DNA of 64,000 nt from Flavobacterium aquicola (GCF_003385115.1 NZ_QUNI01000009.1:1-64000), one strand, 5' to 3'. Positions 52,581-62,524 are shown, numbered from the stretch's first letter. Numbers and translations: made by a program. The notes: generated by a model not told the origin, from the sequence alone.

Positions 52581-53633
52581 ATGGATAGTACATTTGTTAT
52601 AGAAAAAGGTGTTTTTATAGTAGTAATTTTTGCTCTTACTATGCTGATGGCAATGTATTCTACATGGGCTGAACGTAAAGTAGCTGCCTTTCTGCAAGAT
52701 AGAGTTGGACCAAACCGTGCAGGATGGGGAGGATTACTACAGCCACTTGCTGACGGAGGTAAATTATTTGCAAAAGAAGAATTTTTCCCAAACACTCCTA
52801 ATAGGTTTTTATTTGTAGTAGGACCAGCAATTGCAATGAGTACTGCCTTGATGACAAGTGCTGTTATTCCTTGGGGAGACAAATTACACTTGTTTGGAAG
52901 AGATATTTTATTGCAGGCAACAGACGTTAATATCGCTGTATTATATGTTTTTGGGGTAGTTTCTCTTGGTGTTTATGGTATCATGATTGGAGGATGGGCT
53001 TCAAATAATAAGTTCTCTTTAATGGGGGCTATTAGAGCAGCATCACAAATGGTTTCTTATGAAGTAGCAATGGGATTATCTATAATCGCTTTGACTATGA
53101 TGACAGGAACTTTAAGTCTAAAAGAAATCTCAATACAACAATCAGAATGGCACTGGAACGTTTTGTACCAGCCATTGACTTTCCTGATTTTCCTGATATG
53201 TTCTTTTGCAGAATTAAACAGAACTCCTTTCGACTTAGCAGAATGTGAATCGGAATTGATTGGTGGTTATCATACAGAATATTCTTCGATGAAAATGGGA
53301 TTCTATTTATTTGCAGAATACGCGAATATGTTTATTTCCTCAACTATTATGGCTGTTTTATTTTTCGGAGGTTACAATTATCCTGGAATGAGCTGGGCAG
53401 TAGAGAATTTAGGAGTAAATATTGCTAACGTAATTGGAATGGCTGCTTTGTTTATTAAGATATGTGGTTTTATTTTCTTTATCATGTGGATCAGATGGAC
53501 AATTCCAAGATTTAGATATGACCAATTGATGCACTTGGGATGGAGAATTTTAATTCCTCTTGCGATTGTAAATATTATGATAACCGGAGTGGTTATTTTG
53601 AGAAGTGAAATTGCTGTTTATTTAGGATTCTAA
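52581..53633 (+). CDS. nuoH: NADH-quinone oxidoreductase subunit H
   Basis: 350 residues, the ND1-type membrane subunit with about eight helices that closes the quinone chamber. AERKVAAFLQDRVGPNRAG and LADGGKLFAKE at the start, SFAELNRTPFDLAECESELI in the cytoplasmic loop and WIRWTIPRFRYDQLM near the end are the family signatures. It begins 2 bases after nuoG. A family 1 repeat lies between it and nuoI. Confidence 0.96.
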   Translation: MDSTFVIEKGVFIVVIFALTMLMAMYSTWAERKVAAFLQDRVGPNRAGWGGLLQPLADGGKLFAKEEFFPNTPNRFLFVVGPAIAMSTALMTSAVIPWGDKLHLFGRDILLQATDVNIAVLYVFGVVSLGVYGIMIGGWASNNKFSLMGAIRAASQMVSYEVAMGLSIIALTMMTGTLSLKEISIQQSEWHWNVLYQPLTFLIFLICSFAELNRTPFDLAECESELIGGYHTEYSSMKMGFYLFAEYANMFISSTIMAVLFFGGYNYPGMSWAVENLGVNIANVIGMAALFIKICGFIFFIMWIRWTIPRFRYDQLMHLGWRILIPLAIVNIMITGVVILRSEIAVYLGF

Positions 53634-53662
53634 TAACACCAAATCCCAATAGTTAACGGGAC

Positions 53663-53737
53663 TAGCCCTGATAGAAGCGGCATCCTTTTATTTTTTTCTT
53701 TAAAAAATAAAAGATACAGCGGATAGCAGGATTAGCT
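53663..53737 (+). repeat. Interspersed palindromic repeat, family 1, copy C
   Basis: Begins TAGCCCTGAT, then AGAAGCGGCATCC, a stem with arms CTTTTATTTTTT and AAAAAATAAAAG, then ATACAGCGGATAGCAGGA and TTAGCT. The flanks match copies A and B, but the arms are entirely A/T instead of GC-rich. It lies in the 122-base gap between nuoH and nuoI. Confidence 0.82.
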
Positions 53738-53755
53738 ACAAATAAAAAATATAAA

Positions 53756-54301
53756 ATGTCAATAGAAACTATATCTTTATCGGGAAGAAAAAAAGTGGTC
53801 TCAAATAAAGAGATGACCTTTTTAGAACGCATGTATCTGATTGCGATTGTAAAAGGTTTGGCCATTACGATAAAACACTTTTTTAGAAAAAAAGCAACAA
53901 TTCAATATCCTGAGCAGGTTCGTGTAATGAGTCCTGTGTATCGTGGGCAGCACATGCTGAAACGTGACGAACAAGGACGTGAGAATTGTACCGCTTGTGG
54001 ATTATGTGCTTTGTCTTGTCCTGCTGAAGCGATTACAATGAAAGCGGGAGAGCGCAAAGCGGATGAAAAACATTTGTACAGAGAAGAAAAATATGCCGAA
54101 ATATATGAGATCAATATGTTGAGATGTATTTTTTGCGGACTGTGCGAGGAAGCTTGTCCAAAAGATGCTATTTACTTGACTATTTCTAAAGAACTAGTAC
54201 CTGCTAGTTATAACAGAGAAGATTTCATTTTCGGAAAAGACAAACTGGTTATGCCACTTGAAATGGCTTTGAAAAACACTCAACTTAATAACGCTAACTA
54301 A
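53756..54301 (+). CDS. nuoI: NADH-quinone oxidoreductase subunit I
   Basis: 181 residues, a ferredoxin-like peripheral-arm subunit with two [4Fe-4S] clusters (N6a, N6b). The eight ligands are in CTACGLCALSCPAEAI and CIFCGLCEEACPKDAI. A helical N terminus (FLERMYLIAIVKGLAITIKH) lies along the membrane. Its stop overlaps the nuoJ start (TAATG). Confidence 0.96.
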   Translation: MSIETISLSGRKKVVSNKEMTFLERMYLIAIVKGLAITIKHFFRKKATIQYPEQVRVMSPVYRGQHMLKRDEQGRENCTACGLCALSCPAEAITMKAGERKADEKHLYREEKYAEIYEINMLRCIFCGLCEEACPKDAIYLTISKELVPASYNREDFIFGKDKLVMPLEMALKNTQLNNAN

Positions 54302-54810
54302 TGTCTACAGTACTTATTTTATTTTGCGTATTGTCTGCAATCACATTGCTAACAGCATTTTTAACCATTTTTAGCAGAAATCCAATACACAGCGCTATTT
54401 ATTTAGTGATTTGTTTTTTCTCTATCGCAGGACATTATTTATTATTGAATGCCCAGTTTTTGGCCATTGTACATATCATTGTTTATTCGGGAGCGATTAT
54501 GATTTTATTACTCTTCACGATAATGCTTATGAATCTTAATGAAGCCGATGAAGTACACAAACCTCGATTCACGAGATTGGGTGCTATTGTTTCCTTTTGT
54601 TTGGTTTGTTTGGTTTTGATAAAAATCTTTATCAACTCTAAACCAATCGTAGAGTATGATTATACGGGAGAAGATTACCAATCGATAAAAGTACTTGGAA
54701 AAGCATTGCTGAATGAATATATGGTACCTTTTGAATTTGCTTCTATCCTATTATTGGTTGCGATGATTGGAACGGTGTTATTGTCTAAAAAAGAAAAATT
54801 AGAAAAATAA
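54301..54810 (+). CDS. nuoJ: NADH-quinone oxidoreductase subunit J
   Basis: 169 residues with five membrane helices, the ND6-type subunit. [20 protein letters not shown] and [21 protein letters not shown] with MLMNL are the family hallmarks; the latter includes the helix with the pi-bulge that couples quinone reduction to proton pumping. One-base overlaps link it to nuoI before and nuoK after. Confidence 0.95.
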   Translation: MSTVLILFCVLSAITLLTAFLTIFSRNPIHSAIYLVICFFSIAGHYLLLNAQFLAIVHIIVYSGAIMILLLFTIMLMNLNEADEVHKPRFTRLGAIVSFCLVCLVLIKIFINSKPIVEYDYTGEDYQSIKVLGKALLNEYMVPFEFASILLLVAMIGTVLLSKKEKLEK

Positions 54811-55130
54811 TGAATAATATTTTGACTCAAATTGGTATAGAGAACTATATCTTCCTGTGTGTAACACTTTTTTGTATCGGGATTTTTGGGGTTTTGTACA
54901 GACGAAATGCAATTATTGTATTCATGTCTATCGAAATCATGCTGAATGCTGTTAACTTATTGTTTGTGGCTTTCTCTACTTACCACCAAGACACGCAAGG
55001 ACAAGTATTCGTATTTTTCTCCATGGCAGTAGCAGCGGCGGAAGTTGCGGTAGGACTGGCCATATTAGTTTCAATATTTAGAAATATTGGATCAATCAGC
55101 ATCGATAATTTAAAAAACTTAAAAGGATAA
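54810..55130 (+). CDS. nuoK: NADH-quinone oxidoreductase subunit K
   Basis: 106 residues with three helices, the ND4L-type subunit. The proton-channel glutamates are seen in [14 protein letters not shown] and [18 protein letters not shown]. The gene abuts nuoL without a gap. Confidence 0.95.
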   Translation: MNNILTQIGIENYIFLCVTLFCIGIFGVLYRRNAIIVFMSIEIMLNAVNLLFVAFSTYHQDTQGQVFVFFSMAVAAAEVAVGLAILVSIFRNIGSISIDNLKNLKG

Positions 55131-57020
55131 ATGGCAATGGATACCAATTTAGCTTTAGTCTTACTGTTAACTCCTTTTTTAGGGTTTTTAATTAATGTTT
55201 TCTTTGGAAAATCGTTAGGAAAATCAGCTTCAGGAATCATCGGAACACTTTCTGTAGTGGTTTCGTTTATTGTTGCCGTGTCGTTTTTTCTTCAGATTAA
55301 TGAAACCAAACAAGCAATAAACATTCAGTTATTTGATTGGATTCAAATCAGCAAATTCAATGTGAGTTTTGGATTTTTGCTAGATCAGTTATCTGTTTTG
55401 TGGTTATTGTTTGTAACTGGAATCGGTTCTCTGATTCATTTATACTCCATCAGCTATATGCATGATGACGAGAAAATGCATTCTTTTTTCGCTTATTTAA
55501 ATCTTTTCATCTTTTTCATGATTACCCTTGTAGTTGGAAGCAACTTATTGGTAATGTTCATTGGATGGGAAGGAGTTGGACTTTGTTCTTACTTATTAAT
55601 TGGGTTTTGGTATAAAAACCAAAGCTACAACGATGCTGCCAAAAAAGCTTTTATCATGAACCGTATTGGGGATCTAGGTCTTTTGATCGGGATATTTATC
55701 TTAGGAAGTTTATTCTCTACATTGGATTTCGCATCATTACAAACCGCTATTGCTGCTGCAAAAGGTGTTGATACTTTTTGGTTAAGTATTGCTGCTTTAG
55801 CATTGTTTATCGGAGCTTGCGGAAAATCAGCACAAATTCCTTTATATACTTGGCTGCCTGATGCGATGGCAGGACCTACACCTGTATCTGCATTGATACA
55901 CGCAGCTACGATGGTTACCGCTGGTATTTTTATGGTGTCCAGAATGCATTTCTTATTTGACTTAACACCCGAAATACAAACAATTATTGCCGTAATCGGA
56001 GGTGTGACTTCATTAGTTGCCGCAACTATTGGTCTGGTTCAAAACGATATTAAAAAAGTACTTGCCTACTCTACCGTTTCCCAATTAGGATTAATGTTTT
56101 TGGCTTTAGGTTTTGGTGCTTATGAAGTGGCTATATTCCACGTAATCACTCACGCTTTCTTCAAAGCTTGTTTATTCTTAGGATCTGGATCGGTTATTCA
56201 CGGATTACACGGCGAACAGGATATGCGTAAAATGGGCGGATTGAAAAAAGCGATGCCAATTACTTTTTGGACAATGCTTATTTCATCATTAGCGATTTCG
56301 GGAGTTCCTGTATTTTCAGGATTCTTTTCTAAAGATGAAATTTTGATGACCGCTTTCCATCATAACATTCCTCTTTGGGTTGTTGGATCTGTTGCTTCTA
56401 TTATGACTGCTTTCTATATGTTTAGATTAATGTTCCTGACTTTCTTTAATGATTTCAGAGGAACTGAAGAACAAAAACATCATTTACACGAAAGTCCAGC
56501 TTTAATCACATTCCCTTTGATTGTTTTGGCAATTTTGGCTGCTGTCGGAGGATTAATTAGTTTACCTGGAAATAGCTGGCTGAACGAATACTTGGCTCCT
56601 CTTTTCGCGAAAGCGGGAACAGAAGAACACCATTTGGGAACTACTGAATATATGCTGATGGCTATTGCCGTTGTTGGAGGATTTATTGGAATAGGAATTG
56701 CTTACGCCAAATACATCAAACAAAACACTGTACCAAGCGAAGATGCCGAAATTACAGGCGTTTCAAAAGTACTTTACAACAAATACTATATTGATGAACT
56801 TTATGATTCATTGTTTGTTGCACCAATAAACAGTTTGTCGAAATTATTTAGGGACTATGTAGAAACAGGAATTTCTTCCCTAGTTTTTGGATTAGGAAAA
56901 GCAGCCAATGAACTTAGTTACCAAGGTAAAAAATTACAGAATGGAAGTGTTGGACTTTATCTCTTTGGTTTTGTTTTAGGTATGTGTGCCATCATTTCTT
57001 ATTTATTTCTAGCTCAATAA
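55131..57020 (+). CDS. nuoL: NADH-quinone oxidoreductase subunit L
   Basis: 629 residues, the distal antiporter-like proton pump with the long lateral helix at its C terminus. GWEGVGLCSYLLIGFW holds the key Glu, GACGKSAQIPLYTWLPDAMAGPTPVSALIHAATMVTAG is represented in full around 225-262 (Lys and the proline-rich loop), and a further Lys lies in QNDIKKVLAYSTVSQLG. The C-terminal part (about 500-629) includes the extended helix and anchor. Gap to nuoM is 12 bases. Confidence 0.96.
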   Translation: MAMDTNLALVLLLTPFLGFLINVFFGKSLGKSASGIIGTLSVVVSFIVAVSFFLQINETKQAINIQLFDWIQISKFNVSFGFLLDQLSVLWLLFVTGIGSLIHLYSISYMHDDEKMHSFFAYLNLFIFFMITLVVGSNLLVMFIGWEGVGLCSYLLIGFWYKNQSYNDAAKKAFIMNRIGDLGLLIGIFILGSLFSTLDFASLQTAIAAAKGVDTFWLSIAALALFIGACGKSAQIPLYTWLPDAMAGPTPVSALIHAATMVTAGIFMVSRMHFLFDLTPEIQTIIAVIGGVTSLVAATIGLVQNDIKKVLAYSTVSQLGLMFLALGFGAYEVAIFHVITHAFFKACLFLGSGSVIHGLHGEQDMRKMGGLKKAMPITFWTMLISSLAISGVPVFSGFFSKDEILMTAFHHNIPLWVVGSVASIMTAFYMFRLMFLTFFNDFRGTEEQKHHLHESPALITFPLIVLAILAAVGGLISLPGNSWLNEYLAPLFAKAGTEEHHLGTTEYMLMAIAVVGGFIGIGIAYAKYIKQNTVPSEDAEITGVSKVLYNKYYIDELYDSLFVAPINSLSKLFRDYVETGISSLVFGLGKAANELSYQGKKLQNGSVGLYLFGFVLGMCAIISYLFLAQ

Positions 57021-57032
57021 TTTTACTATATT

Positions 57033-58475
57033 ATGAATATATCTCTAATATTAATCATCCTTTTAGTTGGCTCATTTGCAACTTATCTAGCTGGCGACAA
57101 GCTCGCTTCAAAAGTGGCATTATTTTTCGGGTTAGCAGCTACGGGTTGCACAATAGTTTTGTTAAATCATTTTAATTTGGGCGAAAACATTAGCTATAGC
57201 AGCCAATGGATAACATTGCCTAAGGTTTCTTTCGCATTGCAGGCTGATGGATTGTCATTGGCTATGATTTTATTGACAACTGTCTTGACTGCTATTATCA
57301 TTTTATCATCATTTGATAATGAATTCAAAAATGCAAAAGCAATTTATGCTCTTATATTGTTTATGTCATTTGCAATGACAGGGACTTTCCTTGCCAGCGA
57401 CGGTCTTTTATATTACATTTTTTGGGAATTATCATTGATTCCTATTTACTTTATCGCATTAATTTGGGGTAATGGAGATGCCGAAGAACGCAAAAAAGCT
57501 GTCGTTAAATTCTTTATCTATACACTTGCGGGTTCTTTATTTATGCTAGTTGCATTTGTTTATATGTATCAAAAAGCGGGAAGCTTCCTGATTGAAGATT
57601 TATATAAATTAAAATTAGACATAAACGAACAAAAATGGATTTTTACAGCTTTCTTTTTGGCGTATGCTATTAAGATTCCATTAATTCCTTTTCATACTTG
57701 GCAGGCAAATGTGTATCAAAAAGCTCCAACTCTTGGAACGATGCTTTTATCAGGTATAATGCTAAAAATGGGATTGTACAGTTTGATTCGCTGGCAATTG
57801 CCTTTGGCTCCATTAGCTGCTAAAGAATATATGTACATCTTCATCGGAGTTGGTATTGCCGGAGTAATTTACGGTTCAATTGTTGCTCTTAGACAAAAAG
57901 ACTTAAAAAAATTATTAGCTTATTCTTCCCTTGCTCACGTTGGATTAATTGCAGCAGGAACGTATGCTTTAAACCTTGACGGTTTTAGAGGTGCAGTTTT
58001 ACAAATGATTGCCCACGGTTTTGTAGTGGTTGGATTGTTTTTCGCTGCTGAGATCATTTTCAGAAGATATGAGACAAGACTAATTGCAGATTTGGGCGGA
58101 ATTCGTGCTCAGTCTCCAAAATTCACTTCTATGTTTTTGATTTTGGTATTGGCATCTGTGGCTTTACCGACTACTTTCAACTTTATTGGAGAGTTTACCG
58201 TTTTGTACAGCCTTTCACAAGTAAATATTTGGTTTGCTATTTTGGGAGGAACCACAATTATTTTAGGAGCTTATTATATGCTTAAAATGTTTCAGCACGT
58301 AATGCTTGGAGAAACCAATACAAAGACTTTTGCCGATGTAACTTTATCCGAAGGATTAACATTGGTAATTATAATTGCTGTATTGTTTTTCTTTGGATTA
58401 TATCCAAAACCAATCAACGATTTGATAACACCAAGTCTTGAAACTATTTTAAACACTATTAATAAATACAATTAA
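57033..58475 (+). CDS. nuoM: NADH-quinone oxidoreductase subunit M
   Basis: 480 residues, the ND4-type antiporter-like pump with about 14 helices. FWELSLIPIYFIALIWG carries the channel Glu; KIPLIPFHTWQANVYQKAPT is the conserved loop; QKDLKKLLAYSSLAHVGLI contains the central Lys. The order after nuoL and before nuoN is the usual one. Gap to nuoN is 18 bases. Confidence 0.95.
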   Translation: MNISLILIILLVGSFATYLAGDKLASKVALFFGLAATGCTIVLLNHFNLGENISYSSQWITLPKVSFALQADGLSLAMILLTTVLTAIIILSSFDNEFKNAKAIYALILFMSFAMTGTFLASDGLLYYIFWELSLIPIYFIALIWGNGDAEERKKAVVKFFIYTLAGSLFMLVAFVYMYQKAGSFLIEDLYKLKLDINEQKWIFTAFFLAYAIKIPLIPFHTWQANVYQKAPTLGTMLLSGIMLKMGLYSLIRWQLPLAPLAAKEYMYIFIGVGIAGVIYGSIVALRQKDLKKLLAYSSLAHVGLIAAGTYALNLDGFRGAVLQMIAHGFVVVGLFFAAEIIFRRYETRLIADLGGIRAQSPKFTSMFLILVLASVALPTTFNFIGEFTVLYSLSQVNIWFAILGGTTIILGAYYMLKMFQHVMLGETNTKTFADVTLSEGLTLVIIIAVLFFFGLYPKPINDLITPSLETILNTINKYN

Positions 58476-58493
58476 GTAAAAAGCATAATATAA

Positions 58494-59864
58494 ATGACAA
58501 CATTAATAGCTATAGTAGGATTAGGTATTTTAAGCCTTATTTTTGAAATCTTTGATTTTAGAAAAGCAATTATTCCGGTAACAATTATCGGACTGTTAGC
58601 CATTCTGGGACTTACCGTGTCCGAATTTAATTCTCCTGAAAGTTACTATAACAATATGATTGTGGTGAGTAAGTTTTCGGTTTCATTTTCGAGCTTGTTT
58701 ATTGTTTTGACAATCTTTTTAATAGCATTGAGCCATAATTTTTATGATAATCACCAAAGCAAACTTTCTGATTATATTGCCATAAAAATATTCCTTTTGG
58801 CCGGAGCCGTAGCAATGGTTTCTTTTGGAAATTTGGCGATGTTCTTTTTAGGAATCGAAATATTATCTATTTCACTTTATATTCTTGCAGCAAGTAACAG
58901 AGTAAACATAAAAAGTAATGAAGCCGGTATGAAATATTTCCTGATGGGGTCTTTTGCCTCTGGAATTATTTTATTTGGAATCTGTATGATTTATGGTGCA
59001 ATGGGATCATTTGACATCGTTGAAATAAGCGATATGTCACAATCGGCTGAACTTCCTATTTGGTTTCCAATCGGTATTGTTTTAGTTACAATTGGAATGT
59101 TATTCAAAATTGCAGCTGTTCCGTTTCATTTTTGGGCTCCTGATGTTTACGAAGGTTCTCCTACTCTGACTACAGCTTTAATGAGTACTTTAGCAAAAGT
59201 TGTAGCTATCGCAACACTTTATAAATTATTATCAGCAATGAATGCCGATATTAATTACTCATTTCAAATAGTTGTAGTGATCATTTCTATTGCTTCTATG
59301 ACTGTTGGAAACATCATGGCTTTAAGACAGGTTAATGTAAAACGTATGCTTGCCTTTTCGGGTATTTCGCATGCAGGATTTATGTTGATGGCATTGTTGA
59401 GTTTATCAACTTCGGCAGGAAGTCTATTGTATTACACTTCGGCTTATGCATTGTCGGGTATTGCTGCTTTCAGCGTTATATTATACGTTTGTAAAAACAG
59501 AGAAAACGAAGATATAGTAAACTTCCACGGTTTAGGAAAAACAAATCCGTTATTGGCAGCTATTTTAACAGCATCATTGCTTTCGATGGCAGGTATTCCA
59601 ATATTTGCAGGTTTCTTTGCCAAATTAGTTTTGTTCAGCCAAACGATTCAGGCAGGTTATTTAGTAGTGGTTATATTTGCTGTAATCAACTCAATTATAA
59701 GTGTTGGATATTACTTTAAATTGATACTGGCAATGTATACTAAAGAACCGAACGAAACCCGCACAGCAAAACCATTCTTGATTTACGCGGTTGCAGTAGT
59801 TGCTATTCTTCTAAATATAATTATTGGATTGTTCCCTTCATTGGTTTTAGATTTATTAGCATAG
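58494..59864 (+). CDS. nuoN: NADH-quinone oxidoreductase subunit N
   Basis: 456 residues, the ND2-type antiporter-like pump, last gene of the operon. FFLGIEILSISLYILAAS has the Glu region; KIAAVPFHFWAPDVYEGSPT and RQVNVKRMLAFSGISHAG are the conserved loop and Lys-bearing helix. Two hairpins follow the stop codon. With it the operon contains all 14 subunits of the minimal bacterial complex I. Confidence 0.95.
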   Translation: MTTLIAIVGLGILSLIFEIFDFRKAIIPVTIIGLLAILGLTVSEFNSPESYYNNMIVVSKFSVSFSSLFIVLTIFLIALSHNFYDNHQSKLSDYIAIKIFLLAGAVAMVSFGNLAMFFLGIEILSISLYILAASNRVNIKSNEAGMKYFLMGSFASGIILFGICMIYGAMGSFDIVEISDMSQSAELPIWFPIGIVLVTIGMLFKIAAVPFHFWAPDVYEGSPTLTTALMSTLAKVVAIATLYKLLSAMNADINYSFQIVVVIISIASMTVGNIMALRQVNVKRMLAFSGISHAGFMLMALLSLSTSAGSLLYYTSAYALSGIAAFSVILYVCKNRENEDIVNFHGLGKTNPLLAAILTASLLSMAGIPIFAGFFAKLVLFSQTIQAGYLVVVIFAVINSIISVGYYFKLILAMYTKEPNETRTAKPFLIYAVAVVAILLNIIIGLFPSLVLDLLA

Positions 59865-59884
59865 AAAAAACATTATTTCGAATA

Positions 59885-59923
59885 AAGATAAAGGCCAGCT
59901 AGAATTAGCTGGCCTTTATCTTT
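59885..59923 (+). terminator. Terminator of the nuo operon, hairpin 1
   Basis: An 18-base arm (59885-59902, ending AAAGGCCAGCTA) pairs perfectly with its reverse complement after a four-base GAAT loop, up to about 59924. TTATAAAAAA follows. Confidence 0.88.
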
Positions 59924-59930
59924 ATAAAAA

Positions 59931-59961
59931 AAGCCATCAATTAAATGAATTGATGGCATTT
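59931..59961 (+). terminator. Terminator of the nuo operon, hairpin 2
   Basis: GCCATCAATT and AATTGATGGC form a 10-bp stem (59933-59957) only 9 bases after hairpin 1, followed by ATTTCC. Tandem hairpins suggest strong insulation after the long operon. From 59962 to 60229 I see no gene or clear element; the stretch is AT-rich. Confidence 0.65.
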
Positions 59962-60229
59962 CCCCCCTAATCTAATTAAACCTAAAATTTAAGCCAACAA
60001 ATATTTATAATCCAGCTTTACCAAAAGATTATAAAAACAGCTTACATAAACTTTCCCAATAAGCTTAATACATTCAAATTTATTAAATACGAAACTTAAA
60101 TTTTAGCGTATTTATACCTGATTTTTCAATATAAGTTTTTAGGTTTTAAAAGTCCTTAAAAAACTAAACCCTTAATATCATTTATGACTTATTAGCCCAA
60201 ATCCTAAAGAAATGCAAAAAAGTAATTAT

Positions 60230-60259
60230 ATATCGAATATAATCGCTAAATTACGATAT
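60230..60259 (+). promoter_or_regulatory. Possible operator of the ArsR-type gene
   Basis: ATATCG (60230-60235) and CGATAT (60254-60259) form an inverted repeat with an 18-base centre, 15 bases before the regulator start codon. Position fits autorepression by the encoded ArsR-type protein, but the arms are short. Confidence 0.35.
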
Positions 60260-60273
60260 GAAATAAAGCGGTT

Positions 60274-60723
60274 ATGGGAACAACTAAAAAACAAGATTTC
60301 GATCAGGAAACAAATGCAATAGCCGAAATCTGCAAAGCATTGGGACACCCAACACGAATGCAGATAATGACCCTTCTATGGAATAAGAACCATAGGACCT
60401 GCGGAGAGATTGTTACATTAATTCCCTTGGCACAATCTACTATTTCCAAACATTTACTGGAATTAAAAAAAGCAGATTTGCTCAATGTAAAAAACATTGG
60501 AAAAAAAACCATTTATTCCATTGAAGTAGAAAAAATACAGGTTCTCAAAAAGTATTTCACAAACTATTTGTCAAACAAATTATTATCAAATGAAATAGAG
60601 ATAGTTAAACCTTCTCCTATTCCAAAAATAAAAAAGGTAGCTAAATTGCATTTGAAACAGCACAATTACCAATTTCCAAGCAAAAAAAACAATATCAGCC
60701 AAAGTGATACGGAATTATCATAA
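60274..60723 (+). CDS. ArsR family winged-helix regulator
   Basis: 149 residues. The winged helix covers about 10-95 (ICKALGHPTRMQIMTLLWNK; LAQSTISKHLLELKKADLL; GKKTIYSIEVEKI). The arsenic motif ELCVCDL is absent; only one Cys (RTCGEI) is at that helix, so it is not an arsenite sensor of the classical type. A basic, low-complexity tail of about 45 residues follows. It may regulate itself and the DsbA-like gene 82 bases downstream, which has its own possible -7 box (TAATTTTG, 60763-60770). Confidence 0.82.
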   Translation: MGTTKKQDFDQETNAIAEICKALGHPTRMQIMTLLWNKNHRTCGEIVTLIPLAQSTISKHLLELKKADLLNVKNIGKKTIYSIEVEKIQVLKKYFTNYLSNKLLSNEIEIVKPSPIPKIKKVAKLHLKQHNYQFPSKKNNISQSDTELS

Positions 60724-60805
60724 TTAAAACCTAAATGAAAATTATACGGAATTCAATTTCTTTAATTTTGTAATTAGAATTATTTGGCAAAGCCAATAAA
60801 AAAAA

Positions 60806-61528
60806 ATGAAAATGAAAAATCAATTAAAAGTACAAATCTGGTCCGATGTAATGTGCCCGTTTTGTTATATAGGCAAAAGAAAAATAGAAGAAGCATTAAC
60901 AAAATTTGAAAACAAAGATTCAGTCGAAATAGAATGGAAAAGTTTTGAATTGGATCCTTCGTTTAAAGCAACACCCAATGAAAGTATTGCAGACCACTTG
61001 GCTGACAAATACGGCAGAGATATTGATTGGGCACACTCCATGCTGGAAAATACAGCACAAACTGCTAAACTTTCAGGTTTAGATTTCAATTTTGAAAAAT
61101 CGGTTTTGGCTAACTCATTAAATGCACACCGATTAATTCAGTTAGGAAAAAAGAACAATCTAGGCAATGAGTTAGAAGAATTGCTTTTTAAAGCTTATTT
61201 CACAGAAGGAAAAAACGTGAATGATTGGAATACCCTGCAGGAAATTGGGCAAAAAGCGGGATTGCCTATTGACGAAATCAAACAGCTCATAGATACTGAT
61301 ATTTATACAAAAGAGGTACGCCAAGATCAGCAGGAAGCACAAAAACTTGGAGTAACAGGAGTTCCATTCTTTGTATTTGATAATAAATATGCTGTATCTG
61401 GCGCACAACCAACAGATACTTTTTTGAAAACCTTAGAAAAAGCTTGGGAAGAAGGTAATTTTGAAACCAAATTAAAACTTCAAAATACCCCTGATGAAAA
61501 CAGCTGTGGTATTGATGGCTGTGAATAA
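60806..61528 (+). CDS. DsbA/FrnE family thiol oxidoreductase
   Basis: 240 residues (an ATG two codons later, at 60812, is also possible). The thioredoxin-like N terminus has CPFC at 17-20 in WSDVMCPFCYIGKRKIEEAL, a helical insertion domain covers about 70-165, and VTGVPFFVFDNKYAVSGAQP carries the cis-Pro. This is the FrnE-type DsbA group, without signal peptide, so cytoplasmic. The C-terminal CGIDGC pair may bind metal or take part in redox. FrnE proteins are linked to oxidative stress and disulfide isomerisation. The next gene begins 9 bases later, so they form an operon. Confidence 0.87.
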   Translation: MKMKNQLKVQIWSDVMCPFCYIGKRKIEEALTKFENKDSVEIEWKSFELDPSFKATPNESIADHLADKYGRDIDWAHSMLENTAQTAKLSGLDFNFEKSVLANSLNAHRLIQLGKKNNLGNELEELLFKAYFTEGKNVNDWNTLQEIGQKAGLPIDEIKQLIDTDIYTKEVRQDQQEAQKLGVTGVPFFVFDNKYAVSGAQPTDTFLKTLEKAWEEGNFETKLKLQNTPDENSCGIDGCE

Positions 61529-61537
61529 TACAAAACT

Positions 61538-62524
61538 ATGAACGAAACAACAAAAACCCTGCGATGGGGAATAATAGGCTGCGGTAACGTAACCGAACTA
61601 AAAAGCGGTCCCGCCTATCAAAAAACTGCAGGTTTTACCATCGGTGCAGTTATGCGCAGAGATCCTGAAAAGGCAGCAGATTACGCCAAAAGACACAGTA
61701 TTTCAAAATTTTATACCGATGCCGATGCCTTAATAAACGATCCAGAAATTGATGCGGTTTATATTGCAACACCGCCCGACACTCATAAATTTTATGGCTT
61801 GAAAGTTGCCGAAGCTGGAAAACCATGCTGTATAGAAAAACCATTGGCGCCAAATTATCAAGACTGCTTGGACATTGCCAAAGCTTTTAAAACACAAAAC
61901 ATTCCAGTGTTCGTTGCTTATTACAGGCGTACTCTTCCAAGATTTGAACAAATTAAAAACTGGATTGACACAAAAACCATTGGCGAAATCAGACATATCA
62001 GATGGCATTTAAGCAAGCCTGCAAGCGATCAGGATCGTTCTGGTGAATACAATTGGAGAACTGACATAAAAATCGCAACAGGAGGCTATTTTGATGATTT
62101 AGCCAGCCACGGACTCGATCTGTTCATTCACTATCTAGGTCCAATAAAAGAAGTTTCAGGAATTAGCTTAAATCAGCAGGGGCTTTACACTTCAAAAGAT
62201 GCCTGTGTGGCAAACTGGATCCATGAATCAGGAATTACCGGCAGCGGAAGCTGGAACTTTGGCTCTTTTGAACGTGAAGATGTAGTTGAAATTTATGGAA
62301 GCAAAGGAAAAATCACTTTTTCGGTTTTCGAAAATGTGCCACTGATTCTGAAAACAGCAGAAGGCGAATCAAAACATATCATAGATCATCCCGAAAATAT
62401 TCAGCTCCATCATGTTGAGCAAATGCGTGAACAGCTATTAGGTAAATCCAATCATCCATCCAACGCATTTACAGCTACCCACACTAGCTGGGTGATGGAT
62501 CAAATAATAGGAAATTCAATTTAA
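61538..62524 (+). CDS. Gfo/Idh/MocA family oxidoreductase
   Basis: 328 residues. The NAD(P)-binding Rossmann fold starts with WGIIGCGNVTELKSGPAYQ. EKPLA (about 107-111), with the catalytic Lys of the EKP motif, follows VYIATPPDTHKFYGLKVAEA. The C-terminal domain contains GGYFDDLASHGLDLFIHYLG with the usual His. Such enzymes oxidise or reduce sugars, inositols or related compounds. Substrate unknown. It is probably co-transcribed with the DsbA-like gene; the neighbouring GH95 gene is convergent, so a shared sugar pathway is only a guess. Confidence 0.88.
   Translation: MNETTKTLRWGIIGCGNVTELKSGPAYQKTAGFTIGAVMRRDPEKAADYAKRHSISKFYTDADALINDPEIDAVYIATPPDTHKFYGLKVAEAGKPCCIEKPLAPNYQDCLDIAKAFKTQNIPVFVAYYRRTLPRFEQIKNWIDTKTIGEIRHIRWHLSKPASDQDRSGEYNWRTDIKIATGGYFDDLASHGLDLFIHYLGPIKEVSGISLNQQGLYTSKDACVANWIHESGITGSGSWNFGSFEREDVVEIYGSKGKITFSVFENVPLILKTAEGESKHIIDHPENIQLHHVEQMREQLLGKSNHPSNAFTATHTSWVMDQIIGNSI

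Noticed and set aside
60274-60723. Calling the ArsR-type regulator an arsenic sensor
   Set aside because: The ELCVCDL metal site is missing and no ars genes are nearby.
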